Shown here: positions 34,544-46,656 of the stretch, piece by piece
Layout of the letters: each line of letters opens with the position of its first letter
Numbering within the stretch: the stretch's first letter is position 1
Source of the DNA: Lepidonotus clava
Taxonomy: Eukaryota > Annelida > Polychaeta > Phyllodocida > Polynoidae
DNA: 64,000 nt
Direction: 5' to 3'
Assembly (NCBI GenBank): GCA_936440205.1
Contig: OW387134.1
Location: forward strand, 65,375,427-65,439,426
Notes under the pieces: model-generated
What the model saw: the letters and a program-made list of their open reading frames with translations, nothing else
Databases searched by the model: none
Told to the model about the DNA's origin: nothing
Translations under genes and position numbers: made by a program

Positions 34544-34737
34544 TCATGGGGCCATGGCCCGGGGCGTCCCCAAGAGGGCCTTTCATCACTTAGTCTTCTG
34601 GAGGGTCGCCAGGGGGCGCGTCACCCCCCTGGAGGTGCGGAGTGGGGGCCTCGTGTGACGGCGTCACATTGTCACCTGTCGGCCCCCCTCAGGTGTCACA
34701 CTCAGGTGTACCTAGACACCCTCCTGTCGTACTCCAG
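34544..34737 (+). CDS. Candidate exon next to family A element
   Basis: I do not recognise the product. CCCTGCTCTAG (ending 34543) is acceptor-like, and a donor CTCCAG|GTGGGA starts at 34738. Between them one frame is open for 64 codons (SWGHGPGRPQEGLSS early, CHTQVYLDTLLSYS late). A second frame with more G/C-ending codons (GVPKRAFHHLVFWRVARGR) is open only to TGA at about 34656, so the coding frame is ambiguous. The block also contains a CTCF-like site and several CAGGTG boxes, so a regulatory reading is equally possible. Confidence 0.2.
34606..34620 (+). promoter_or_regulatory. CTCF-like motif
   Basis: TCGCCAGGGGGCGCG closely fits the CTCF core (CCASYAGRKGGCR, one difference in the first bases). 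It lies in a GC-rich block right of a family A transposon. Binding is inferred only. Confidence 0.3.
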
Positions 34738-35445
34738 GTGGGAGAGGGGGTGGGGGCACTTTGATCTACCTGAGGGTGAAGGGGGAGGCAGTGGAGGCGG
34801 TGGGAGGCGGTACAGGTGAATGAACAAGGAGTTGATCAAGTGCAGACCCATTCCATACATCATCCAAAAAAGGAATATATAATCAGAACAATTGCAGCGC
34901 CTGTATTATTTCCTTCAGAATAAACTGAGGCCGCGCCCAGGTTAATTCACACAAGTTAATATTTTCAAATAACCATTCTATACATCAAATGTTGTAAACA
35001 AATGTTTTGATACTCTCCTAATGGTTAGTGGGGAATATTAAAATATAGATATGTTTTCTTTTTCATTCTTTTTTATTGGCTCATGTATTAATATTCTAAC
35101 GTTTTGTTCAACTTTCACCCCCCCCCCTCCCATGGAAGCCACACAAATCAAAATCATTTATATCAAAATATCTGTTTACAAAGTTTATTCCAATGCGTTT
35201 ACAAAACTATAGAACATAGGTAATTTTAGTAGAATTGAATAAAGATTTAAAGTGTTCTGGTTTCACAGGAAGAAAACGGTTAGAGCCTTCCAGCCTTATA
35301 CTAGTCCCCTTCAACCCTTGACCATGCAGTATCCACTCCCATGCCCCTGTTTTTCTTTATCTACATGTCTAGTCTCCTTGGTCTAACCCGGCCCAGAGCC
35401 GACTGCCCCGCCCCCAGACGGCGACCTTTGTTATTACAATCCCAC

Positions 35446-35494
35446 GGGGTCATGACCCCAAGGGGCATCAAAACTAGGTCAGGTCAAAAGGTCA
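35446..35494 (+). promoter_or_regulatory. Cluster of nuclear-receptor half-sites
   Basis: The perfect palindrome GGGGTCATGACCCC (35446-35459) is followed by AGGTCA at 35476-35481, AGGTCA at 35481-35486 and AGGTCA at 35489-35494. The last two form a DR2. Half-site density is far above the surroundings. A receptor is not implied. Confidence 0.35.
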
Positions 35495-36448
35495 CGGCCA
35501 GGCTCTAAGGTCGTGGGGTAATTGTCTTTTCAGGAGCAGGGTGCTTATGATATTCTATCCCTGCGACCCTGACCACCTGAGATGTGATTGTCAGGGGGCT
35601 GGGAAAAAGAACCGGCTGATTGAAATAGGATGATGAACTATTTGTCATCAAAGTTCTTCGTATGAAAATACATTTTCTCGTTTTTCAATAGGTTATTACA
35701 AACTGTAAGTATACGTGATTAATGTTATCAATAAACCTTATTCACATGAACATCATGTATTGTTAGGAAGACCAGGGCTTGCTCTGATGATGATTCTTGA
35801 AACTTAGGAGATCGAGACGGAAAATGAATCTTTGAATTCTCAAGGGTTTCTTTTTTCAGTCCTTCTCAATGTGTAGGCTATGTGTACATATACCGTACAT
35901 TTATTGCCAGTTCATTTAAGTAGCACATGAGGAGTGCGAGGAGTCCTATGTGTACTGACAGCTTCCCTATAGACGTAGTAATACGATATCTTCATAGCAT
36001 ATTCATAACTGTCTGAAATATTTACCCTCGTAATGTTATCGTGTTGACATGTACGCACTCGGCTCGTTACACTAAGAGAAGGGGCCATTAAATACTGATG
36101 GAAAACGGACAGGAGGAGGAAACATTGTGCCCAGACGCAACATTGTTACATCCCTTCTAGATCTTACAATTAGCAAATGTACTTTATTTGATACTCAGTG
36201 ATACCATTGTTCATGTATTATTGAATGCTACAATAACATTTTAATACCCGTTGAGGAAGGTGCTTTTTCCTATTGGGAAATTGCAAAGGAGATTTGAATT
36301 TGATTTACATATAATAAATACTCATCAAATTATGGCCAGTTTATACGATGATTAAATGAGGTGCTGAGCCTGTAACTGTGGACTTACCTTTTACCTGAAT
36401 AGATATTTACATGCAGACATATAAACAGGCACTGCACTTGTTATGATA

Positions 36449-36480
36449 ATATATATATATATATATATTAGATATATATA
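36449..36480. repeat. Short (TA)n tracts
   Basis: A TA run of about 10 units, a short break, then a second run. Confidence 0.9.
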
Positions 36481-36604
36481 ATATCTTTATATAAACATAC
36501 ACATCATACAAGCACACATATATACATATATGAAAAACTGTACCATCTCATCCCCAGTACCTCAGAGGGTCTAGGGTAACACCACTCTGATTGTTGTATG
36601 ATGG

Positions 36605-36847
36605 CAGGTGAGGTGAGTGTGAGGTGAGGGGGTGTGTGAGGCTATCAGCCCACAGGTAGACGGACGCAGGCTCAGGTGTGACAGACGCCCAGGTGAGGTA
36701 TTGATCAGCCCACTGACAGAGAACACAGGTGAGAGACGCCCTCCTGCCACCAGAGACGCTCCCCCACCTGTATAGTATTACTCCAGGGCCGAAGCCACTT
36801 ATTGGCCCGTTACTCCAGGTGGTTGGTATAACCTCTGAAGCCACCTG
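36605..36847. promoter_or_regulatory. Cluster of CAGGTG/CACCTG boxes
   Basis: About seven CAGGTG or CACCTG hexamers occur in roughly 245 bases (near 36605, 36672, 36691, 36727, 36767, 36817, 36842), with TGATCAGCCCAC repeated between them. CAGGTG is the Snail/ZEB-type E-box, and as CAG|GTGAG it also resembles splice donors. A 98-codon - frame spans the cluster but lacks independent support. Confidence 0.3.
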
Positions 36848-37527
36848 ACCTCGTCAGCGATAATGCAGCATAAACAGATAATTGTATCTACTTTAATTGC
36901 TACAACCAGAACCTCAATATATATGATATCATCAGAATCTTCACCAAAGATCATTATCATTAAAATTTTTAGAGTGATACACATTTGATTGATCTTATAT
37001 TCACGTTTTATAGTCACAACTTATTGATCACCAAGAAACGATCACGTTACTAAATCTGCACTGGGACTATAATTATGTCTCTCCATATCCAGGATGCACC
37101 TCCTTTTGCTTTTCCTAAAATGGTAAATGAAAGTTAGGACATCTGAGGGATAGGTGAAGGAAATACAATTCATTCAAAACATGAACACTACTATGGGTCA
37201 GAAGGTAATGCGACGTTCTGGAACTTTGGGGACGTTTGACCTATTTGCTCAGTGGTCAGAAATACAAAGAATAGGGAACCCCCTGAGCTTTATGTCAGGG
37301 ACAATGAGGACAGACTTTGGTCCCTTTGACTTCCTGGTGTGGTGTCCCTCACGGTCAGTGAGTCCACTGTATGCACCAACCCCTCACACACCTTCCTAAG
37401 AGGGGCCAAGTTTTGGACTGGGCATTCTTCATTGTTTTCAGTGTTTTAAAGCATTTGCTAAAATCCATGATATATGAGGAATATGCGTTGATTACCTAGA
37501 CTTGAGATCAGAGATTTAATAAGAGAT

Positions 37528-37670
37528 TGGAACAGTTTGCAAAACAACTGTTTTTAATAATCAAAATGGTAACTTGCTTTATTGTTTATACTTTAAGATG
37601 GAACAGTTTGCACAACAACTGTTTTTAATAATTAAACTGGTAACTTGCTTTATTGTTTACTTTAAGAATG
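37528..37670 (+). repeat. 71-bp tandem duplication
   Basis: TGGAACAGTTTGCAAAACAA (37529) recurs at 37600 with one change. Both copies continue through CTGTTTTTAATAAT.AAA.TGGTAACTTGC and TTTATTGTTTA. Over 90 per cent identical, hence recent. Confidence 0.9.
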
Positions 37671-38697
37671 GTGAGACCTTTCTACATCCATCCCCACATA
37701 CCTTACATCCCCTCCCCCCCCTTACACCCATATACTACCCTCCCCCTCCCCCCTCCCCCGCAAAAAAAAGAAGAAAAAGAAAACCTTTGTTGGCTAACCG
37801 AAAGGGGACGAAGGCCGATTGTTGGATGAGTCTTTTATCTCTTCCTGCTTTGCCCCACGCCGACGTCGGTGGGGATGTGCCGCCAGAGGTCGCCCTGACA
37901 AACAGCGTCCTGCGGCCGGCGGACACGTCATTAGATACGTCCCGAGGGGTTGGTGGGTAAAGAATAAAAAAGGGGAAAGAATTTTTAAAAAAAGGGGAAA
38001 GAATGGGTGAGTAGGAGGTTGATGTTCGCTCCGACCTGACGGGGTGGTATTTGAAGTAGGCTGGGAGTGGAAAGGTCCCCTTTCCGTATGGTTAGCTTTA
38101 GAACGTAGAGGAGCCAGAGGGGTAGATTTCCAGCTTTTGCGCAGCATTTCAAAACCAATAGATATGAAGTTTAAACAGCCGTGACGTGTATGTTGTACTG
38201 CAATTAAAACGAATTATTTCCATCCTGGCGGATAAGAACACGCGCAAAGAAGTATTATATCTGTTTGGTTGAGTTGCCAGGAGAATCACTGAATGGTAAC
38301 AATGGAAAACTGGACTTTTGCCAGCCAGTTGTATTAATTTGGGTTGTGCCATTTACAATATCAATGGTAATATTCAATCAATTTACCCGCTATTTGCACT
38401 CAATGGCGACTTCATTATAATGGTCTATATTGTTTCAGAATCTAACAATGGGTGTACATGTTATATGGCTTCCTTCCCCCTGACATACATGGCGTGCTTC
38501 CAGAGCTATTTTCACACAGGACAGATACAGCTCTCATTAGGTGGCTATTAATATTCCGGGCAGTAGGCTGTGACAGTCACCTCTATTAACCCGAGCTACC
38601 TGGCCGAGCATGGCCCATGTTGTATCCCCGAGGTATGGGGTGGGGGCCTCAGCCGCATACCTTTACTGGTCACTGTCAACCTGCACATCTAACAGGG

Positions 38698-39490
38698 TGT
38701 GTGAACTATCAGAGTCACTGTCAACCATTTGGGTGTCTGAACTGACAGAGTATATATATATACTGTCAACCAATGCATCATGGTGTCTGAATTGTCAAAC
38801 CAATGCATCATCGTGTCTGAACTGTCAAGAGTTACGGTCAACCATCTCTTTAGGGGGTGTCGGAATGGTCAGAGTCACTGTCACATCTTGGTGTCTGAAC
38901 TGTCAGACTTACTGTCAAGTAACATATCCATCAGAACTGTCAGAGTCACTGTCAACCATTGTATCAGAGTGCCTGCATGGTCAGAGTCACTGTCACATCT
39001 GGGTGTCTGAACAGTCAGAGTCACTGTCAACTTACACTTTGGTTTGAGTGTCCTAAGTGTGATTGTCACTGTCAACCAATGCTTTCAATGTGTCTGAACT
39101 GTCAAAGTTTCCAACCAACTTAACAGGGTGTCTGAACGGTCATAGTCACTATCAACTTACACTTCAGTAATAGTGTCTGAGCTGTCATTATCACTGTCAA
39201 CCATTCCAATGCATCAGGGTGTCTGAACTATCAGAGTCACCGTCATTCAATGTAAGATGATATCTTATCTGTCAGAACCACTATCAACCAACACGTCAAG
39301 GCGTTTCAACTCTCAGAAAAGGTGTCAAAGTCAAAAACCAATAAAGTTGTCTCGGTTTTACAACCGCTGTTGACTGACATTGTCGGAGTTATTTTCAGTT
39401 ATAACAGCAGTGTGCCAACTGTCATGTTCGCCGTCATCCGAATGGTGTCCGAACTGTCAAACTCACTGTACTTTTCCATAAAAGTGTTGG
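38698..39490 (+). repeat. Degenerate tandem array (GTGTCTGAACTGTCA...)
   Basis: Roughly 20 short units built from GTGTCTGAACTGTCAGAGTC and ACTGTCAACCAATGCATCA, spaced at about 30-60 bases, all in one direction. The array decays towards the right. The open frames of 60-145 codons inside it are created by the repeat. Confidence 0.85.
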
Positions 39491-40495
39491 CCAATTTACA
39501 ATGATCAAACTTGCAGCTATTCAATTATCAAGTTTATGAAAACAGCATTTACAATTTTAATCTGTTAAGGAGGAGTATACTGTAACATTAGTGTTTCACA
39601 GGCATTACAATACTTTGATATAAAAGTGAGTTACCCATAAATAACGCTACTTTCCATGCATCAACTCTTTTAGATAAGGGTGAGGTAAGGACTAAATGAT
39701 TCAGTAATTTCCCGTGCACCCTGTCAGTGCGTGCCTTTTAGCGTGGGTTCCGTCTGTGGGGTAGAGTTGATGGATTGATCCGACAGTGGCGCCCCCCTCA
39801 TTAGGGGTGGCGGTGACAGTAATTAGTCATTAGCTCTATCTGATATCTGAGTTACAGGCTTTGTACAGCACGTGCCAGACATCACCTTGTTACCGTTACT
39901 GTAGTAGACTTACATACATGAGTAGACTTACATAGCTCATTTATCTATATGTATTATTTATCAGTGTCAGAACGGGTACCATATCAATTTCGACAAAGTT
40001 GAAATATTTCAATAACATAGCCGATGTGAATTTACAGCAAAATATATGTGATGATCTGCTTTATTTTGTGCACTAGCTTCCCACCCAATAATCAATGTAT
40101 TCACGTATTGTAATCAGACAGTAGGACTGATATTGATAAGAAGGGTGGGGGCTGCTTTCTATTTTGATATTTTTTGTAGACCTCACCTATATGTAATTCT
40201 ACACTAAGAACCATCACGCACGCATCTCCATAGTACCACCGTCACTCAGATGAGAAGTTAAGCCGACCGCCAGATAATAACTTAGAAGATTCACCCCCTG
40301 ACCCAGTCACAGTGGCAGCAGCTTAGAGCTTCGCACCTTCCAAAACACATTGAGTCATGTGGCTATAAATAAGGCGGAATGGTGGGGGCCGGGGGCGGGC
40401 TGGGATTTATTCAGGACTCCTTCACACATCCTCTCCTGCCACCACCACTAATATACCTGTGTGAATGGAGAGGGTCTGGGGCCGGTTAAAGCCTA

Positions 40496-40707
40496 TATAT
40501 ATTCCACTAGGCGACTATCTGGAATAGGGCTATTCCTAAATTGTTAGTAGAAGTATGAAGGGAACCCTTGCATGTCACATACCATTCGAAGGGGAATTTG
40601 AAATCCTTTCTAATGATATACAACATGTCTGCATTTTAATCTGTATTGCTAATGGCGATGTCTGAAATTGTGAGTAAAATCGGCTAGTGGAACACAGCCT
40701 TTCTTAA
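40496..40707. mobile_element. Family C hairpin transposon, copy 4
   Basis: TTAA at both ends (40496-40499 and 40704-40707). Left end AAGCCTATATATATTCCACTAG, right end CTAGTGGAACACAGCCTTT. Core GTCACATACCATTCGAAGGG against CCTTTCTAATGATATACAAC. Confidence 0.8.
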
Positions 40708-41756
40708 CCTATGACCAGATGGACAGGTTGGTTATGGCCTAGTTTGCTGGTTCTTGGTAAGACCTGAAGAAAGTTCATTTTGTAGGTAGCAACATGCGAA
40801 AGGACATCGTTTTAGAAGAAGTAGGGTAAAAAGTCCATCGTCGACAGGAAGGCCTTTCTAATACACCACACCGCAGGTTGTCAATGGCGACCGTCTGTCT
40901 CTCTGTCTGCGCGTCTGTCTCCTGGGGCATTCCCTACCTGATATGTACAGGAAAAGGTTGTACCTGCTGAATTTTTCATCATTTTAAAAAGAACTTAAAT
41001 ATATACTCTTTTCTATACCTGGGACAACAAACTCGTCTGAAGACGGCCAATAAATTAAAAACTATAATTATATATATGTACTTGCCCTGATTTCTAGTTG
41101 ACAAAACAAGATATTGCAACTTAATCATAATGCGCTTGTACTTAAAGATAAAATGCCAGATAGCTGTAATTAGTTTCAGGGTATGTTATCAGCGATACCT
41201 TCTACCACTTACCCTACCCACCAGGTATTAATAGCATATCCTAAAACCCCACAGAGGGGTGCATACAATCTAAATACTATTTAGTTACCAGTTAGGAATA
41301 GCCGATATGAAAGTTTAGTGACATCAGGAATTCCTATCCACCAAAAGCACTATCACTAAACATACTTTGAATAACAATCTTTCTTATATACAAAATGAAG
41401 CTTTAAACAGCTAGGTTTCTTACTTTCCTCATTTACATTTATAGCAAAATGGACACTTACATTATTTGTGGCAATGAAAGAGTATTTGTTATTTAGGCCA
41501 GTTGGTGACCAAAACTCTGACCCAATTCTATCCCTTCGAGAGAGACATAAACATGATTCGCCACTTTACATTGTAGTTTAAAAGGCATCTGTTTTTCCTA
41601 TTGCAGCGATAAAAAAGAAAGTTAATTGCATGGAATTTAATTATACCAATAGATGTCTGCACGCAAGTTAGAGTTGTATACATTTAATAATCAAATACAT
41701 CGTCCTAGATGGAATAATATATTATTACAAATTTTAATTGTTTTTGTCTGACTGAG

Positions 41757-41780
41757 CTTATACATATATATGATAACGTG

Positions 41781-41831
<51 letters not shown>
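41757..41831. repeat. (TA)n microsatellite
   Basis: Long TA-rich tract with a few interruptions on the left (CGTG, CA) and an uninterrupted right half. Confidence 0.95.
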
Positions 41832-41835
<4 letters not shown>

Positions 41836-42315
41836 CAATTAACCTTTACGTGAACTCTGCAGACTACACCCACATACCACACTGTGGCATACCTTTCTCG
41901 ATATAGATTTTGAGCCCTGCACATAACGAGTGTATTGGGCTGTTATACTGACCTACATAATATCGGTTTTAATGGGAGAGTGCCAAACCTCTAAGCAACA
42001 AGTACAATATTGTGAAACCAGTCTCTAGGTGGTTTGTCTCATTAAAAAGTGCATTCCAGCGGGCTTAAACGGTGGTTGTTGGCATGGGAGGTTATTCAGG
42101 GGGGTTGGATCAATTAATGTGGCAATTAGGGCTTTTAGCTTTGTAAATGAGGTCTGACACCTAATTACCTTGGGTCACACACACCAATAGATGCCATTAG
42201 CTCATCTCTGATTAAACCTGATTCACAAAAAGACCATCTACAGCCACTGCTCCCCCACTCAGGCCTGTTTTCATTATAGGGCCTCTCCTGGAATGGGAGT
42301 TGGTGGACTTTAGAG

Positions 42316-42572
42316 TAAAGGCCCTATTACACTACAAGACTTTGAGCTGTGATATTTGCGTGATATTTTTTCTTTTAAACTATGATGATAGTATATAATA
42401 TATGATGATATTACAGAATATTAACAGGCAGTAGTGATATAATTGTTTGAAATTGGCAATTTGGAGTGTTTCACACATATGTATTACAAAGAAATTTGCC
42501 TCTGATATTTGCAATGTCTCCCCAACATCGTCGTATCACAGCTCATGTCTTGTAGTGTAATACCACCTTTAG
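42316..42572. mobile_element. Inverted-end element of about 257 bp
   Basis: Left AAAGGCCCTATTACACTACA, AGACTTTGAGCTGTGATA. Right TATCACAGCTCATGTCTTGTAG, TGTAATACCACCTTT. Arms of about 40 bp pair with few mismatches. End design resembles family C and the 16.1-kb element, but the interior differs. Confidence 0.7.
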
Positions 42573-43626
42573 GGGCCTTACTTGTTCCTCAAATACTTAG
42601 ACATTCATGTGTTAACATAGAGAATTAATTCTCCTTAAGTAGACCCCCAGGGCTGGTGGGTCAAAGTGAACTTTTGGCCAGGGGTCAGTTTTAGTTTGGT
42701 CTCAGTTTAGAAGAAGTGGCCCTTTTAGTGCTGAGGCCTGGTGGTTTGTCTGTGTATGGTATTAAGTTCCTGGTATGTATGGACACTTTGAGTAGACATT
42801 CCTCTGGGGTATGGCTACAGTTGTTACATGTTTAACAGCTTGGCCCAGATTGTAATGTAGTTAGAGAAAGTAATGAATTCTGCAGTCTTTGGTTTACTTT
42901 ACTGACTGAGCACGTATATCAGCATGGGGAGGCAACAAACTTGATTTTAATCATTTGAATTATCAGTGAAAAGAAAAAACACAGGGATCTTATAAACAAA
43001 AGTTAAAAAATTAAACAGAACTGTGATGTAATTTGATATTTCCACCAAATCGCTGTCACATGTGTGTGAAAGTAAATATTTTTCCAAACTGGACTGAATT
43101 GTTATTCCATCTCTGCCCTGATGATCTCCGATACAACTCGTATATACGATACTGACATCTGGTGCCTGTATTAGTAAAAATCTATATTCAAAACCTTTAT
43201 GTAAATAAAAACAGGAATTATATAAACTCGTGGAAATGAATTATTCCAGAGCGTTGGTCTCATTCAATTTTCATCGGATAACCATTAAATGTCTGTGAAA
43301 TTAAATCATGTTCACAACTGGACTGCAACCTTGTCCCATCTCTGCCTTCGTGGTATCCAGTATACCACTTACACAAACGATACTACTCCTAGAGGTAGTG
43401 TCTGTAACAGTACAGCCGGTGTCTGTAATAGTAATAAAGGCTGATGAGTGGGAGAACTGGGGCGTGGACTTGGCAGGTCCACAAACAATGCTCAGAGTGA
43501 AACAGGCCGGGGACCTGCTTTCATGTTTACTTAGGGACTTTTTACACAATCTGAGCCATCCACAATAGCCAGAAGGCAAAGGGCTTAGGGTGGGAGTAGG
43601 CTTTGGGATCTTTGTCTGGGATCAAG

Positions 43627-43652
43627 ATATATATATATATATATATATATAT
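43627..43652. repeat. (TA)n microsatellite
   Basis: About 13 TA units. Confidence 0.95.
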
Positions 43653-43750
43653 ACTGATTAAGGTTTGCTCCCATCCAAGTGCATAGAGTATGTAGTGACT
43701 ATAGTACTATAGTATTATAAGGTATTTTCCGCACGTGGAGTATGGAACAT

Positions 43751-43968
43751 TTAAGCCCCATACCCACTAGGCGATTTTACCGGCAACTGGCGACAGGAAA
43801 CAGCAGAACCACTGGTAAAATAACCACCAATTCAAATCACATGTTATTATGCAACATTTCAATGTTACATACTAACATTTGATCTGAATTGGTGATGATT
43901 TTACTAGTGATTCTGCTGTTGCGCGTCTCCAGTCGCCGCTAAAAACGCCTAGTGGGTATGGGGCTTTA
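43751..43968. mobile_element. Family C-like full-length palindromic element
   Basis: TTAAGCCCCATACCCACTAG at the left pairs with CTAGTGGGTATGGGGCTTTA at the right. Inner arms also pair (GCAGAACCACTGGTAAAAT with TTTTACTAGTGATTCTGC, and AACATTTCAATGTT sits centrally), so nearly all 218 bp can fold into one stem. The left TTAA is intact and the right has drifted. Confidence 0.75.
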
Positions 43969-44649
43969 GGGTAAACTGACTCTAAATCGTTGAGCAGACA
44001 TGTTCAGTTATCAAGTTGGTTTGTGGTACAAGCAGGTCTGACAGCATAAATATGGGTGTCATTATTGGCGAATGATAGTCACTGGGTTGTACGCTGCGTG
44101 TTTTTGCTTCACATTGGAGTACAAGTATGAAATCATTGCCCCAGAAAAAGAAAAAGAAAATAAAGGAGACTATTACCAGCCAACCAGCAAAAAAATGCCT
44201 TTTATCGTTCACCTCATAAAGAACAGTTCACTACAGTTCTCTCTTAATGTAATGCCACTTTTGTAATATGCACAAAAAAGGACGTTTCATGCCTTGTCAG
44301 TTTGTCCTGGGTCTCCCTGAACCGTCGCCCTTCTCCCAGCATGACAGCTACAAAATAACCAATCAGGGCTTTTTAACTTCATGAACACAGAGGCTTTGAG
44401 AAAAATGTCATAACTCAAGGGCGGTTGGCGCTGGGTGCCAGCTTTGATAGCACCTCGGGGACCTGGAAGATTGGGGAGGTACTGGGGGACCCTGGCACCT
44501 TGGGACCAAACCGTGTCGTATTATACTTAGATCTATTCTTGCAACCAGGTCTACTTCATACAAATAATATTGGTTCTAAACTGCACAGTCTATATTAGAC
44601 TATTACCACACTAGACACCAACTAGAGACCATTCATCGTTGCTCCAACA

Positions 44650-45012
44650 AATATGTAGCAATATGTCAGTAAGGTATCATCAGTTCAGAGTTGGACCCAC
44701 TGAAGGGAGGCAATAAATATGTGTGGTACCATCAGTTGTGTGTTGGTCCAACAGAGTGGTGGCAATATGTCTATGTGGTACCATCAGTTCAGAGTGGTCC
44801 CACAGAAAGACGGCAATATGTCTGTATTGTACCGTCAGTTGGTAGTTGGTCCCACAGAAAGGCGACAATAATTGTGTATGGTAACATCAGTTCAGAGTTG
44901 GTCCTACAATGCAGCGGCAATATGTCTCTTTGGTGCCATCAGTTCAGCGTTGGTCCCACTGAAGGGCGGAAATAATTCTGTATGGTACCATCAGTTCAGA
45001 GTTGGTCCCACC
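44650..45012 (+). repeat. VNTR of about 50-57 bp units
   Basis: Seven units share GGTACCATCAGTTCAGAGTT, GGTCCCAC.GA..GGCGGCAATA and ATGTGTGTAT. The array is directly followed by a GC-rich segment (45012-45240). Frames across the array are repeat-derived. Confidence 0.85.
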
Positions 45013-45689
45013 GAGCAGTGGCAGCAGCCTGGCACTGTCGCAGTCGGCCAAACAGATTGAACCAATCAAAAGCCGTGCTGGTTGGAGCTGCGGGGAGTCA
45101 TTATCCGACCGATGCATCTTGTGGTGGTCTGCGGGTTGCCAATACTACAAATTACTCACCCGGGGAGCCGTAAAGTTATGGTTATTTTACGAACTGTGTT
45201 TTGGCAGCTGTGTTTACATCTTCTACTATGGCCGACACAAACAACAGTAAAAAAAGGCGACTCTATAACAATTGATTGCAGTATAATGACTACACGCATA
45301 ATGCTGCAAATGATTATTCATCATATCCATGTTAGTTTGATAAAAGCCAATACTAATCATGCTTATTACCAAGACACTGGCAGAGGTTGTAAATCTGTAC
45401 TATGGCCCCATACAAGCAGGTTGTGGTAATTGCAAGCTCCCAGGGAAGCGCAGTAGATAATGACACATGGCACAGCGAGGGAGGTCCAAATTGGGGAGGG
45501 ACGGATGAGGGGGATGGGAGTGGGTCTTATTAAGTTTGCCCAAGACAAACGATGAGTCAGCAGGAATGTCTAGTAGTAGTAGTCTGTGTGCCAGGTCTGG
45601 TCTAATGATAAGGATACTTCACTCACTCCTCTAATCCTGACCACACCTATAGTAGACTTCATATATATAGGGATTAATGTATGCAGTAA

Positions 45690-45856
45690 CTGTTATAACC
45701 CTTTACTGGCTTGTCCCAAAAAGCGCTCATAGTGAGAGAATGCACATTGGCCTGTAGCTAATACCCTTTACAGACTGGCCTCAAAATGCGCTAATAATGA
45801 CAGTTCAATACAGACATAATGCGCATTCTGGGCCCAGTCTGTAAAGAGTATAACAG
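45690..45856. mobile_element. Inverted-end element of about 167 bp
   Basis: CTGTTATAACCCTTTACTGGC at the left is matched by GCCCAGTCTGTAAAGAGTATAACAG at the right. Inside, CTTTACAGACTGGCCTCAAAA and AATGCGC pairs show further internal symmetry. Non-coding. Confidence 0.65.
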
Positions 45857-46656
45857 TCGTATGATGCATATTTTGAGACAGTTGGCTAAATGCCTAATGG
45901 CAGATTGACTTTTCTACCTCATTTAGTGTGGACATCCTGCTATATGAAAGGCCTGTCCTTCTCATACTGTATCTATGCAGTATGGGAAGTAAAGGTGTAG
46001 GGTCAGGGTGTCTACCTTCTCATAGAATTGATCGCCATCTGACATTGCCTATGAGGTGACCCAGGCAGTTAGATAGGGCGTAAAGTAACCAATAACCAAC
46101 CGACCTACCAACTAAAGACCCAATCAATGTGTATTCTGTGACAGATGTGTAAAGGACATAAGAAAGAGCTGGTACATTGCAAAGGATCCTAGCGTGGGAG
46201 TTGGTTTAAGCGTATTTTATCAAAGTGAATTGGCAGATCTAAATTAAATCCAATATAATAATAATTGAAGCTTTACGTTTGGTTTCAAGTTTCACCAAAC
46301 ATATCTTTTTAACCATATCATGTATCCTATTCCAACATTCCAGCGGTCAGCGAACCCATTCCAATTACCACTATCATTATTAAATGCATTAGAATGTGAT
46401 ATCCCTTATCCATAACGGCGTTCAGTATCAAAAAAAGACCTGTTGAACATTCCCCACATTGCCCTGTTGATATACGAGCACCCTGGTCGCCGATTATGAC
46501 TATCGGGGATGGGTTACAGAAGGGATCCAATTTGCCACAGCACGGATCCACCCCCTGACCCTGGAGTGTAGGTGCACCTGACCAGACAGGATCCAACCTC
46601 CAGGGTCTCCTAATGGTCGGCCTCCTCTAATACCTGCACCTGCCCCCCCTCCCGAG

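Larger units (their letters stand above)
34815..38697. other. No firm gene; scattered regulatory-like clusters
   Basis: AT-rich with short GC-rich blocks. See the nuclear-receptor-like sites at 35446, the E-box cluster at 36605 and the tandem duplication at 37528. Frames at 37574-38147 on both strands cross C-rich low-complexity DNA and are not supported. Confidence 0.3.
39491..44649. other. No gene seen; three inverted-end elements
   Basis: AT-rich sequence with elements at 40496, 42316 and 43751 and TA microsatellites at 41757 and 43627. A frame at 43308-43568 is open on both strands and lacks splice sites. Confidence 0.4.

Noticed and set aside
36548-36844. 98-codon - frame over the E-box cluster
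   Set aside because: It reads smoothly but consists largely of repeated CACCTG/TGGGCTGATCA strings, and there is no splice evidence.
38610-39075. Frames with repeated CLNCQ/SELSESLS motifs
   Set aside because: These are produced by the tandem array and are found in several frames and both strands.
30030-45012. Regularly spaced repeats as possible CRISPR arrays
   Set aside because: Units are diverged, spacers are not unique, there are no cas genes, and the sequence is eukaryotic.
45002-45250. Cys/Trp-rich + frame after the VNTR
   Set aside because: It begins within the repeat and has no splice or homology support; kept only as a low-interest observation.
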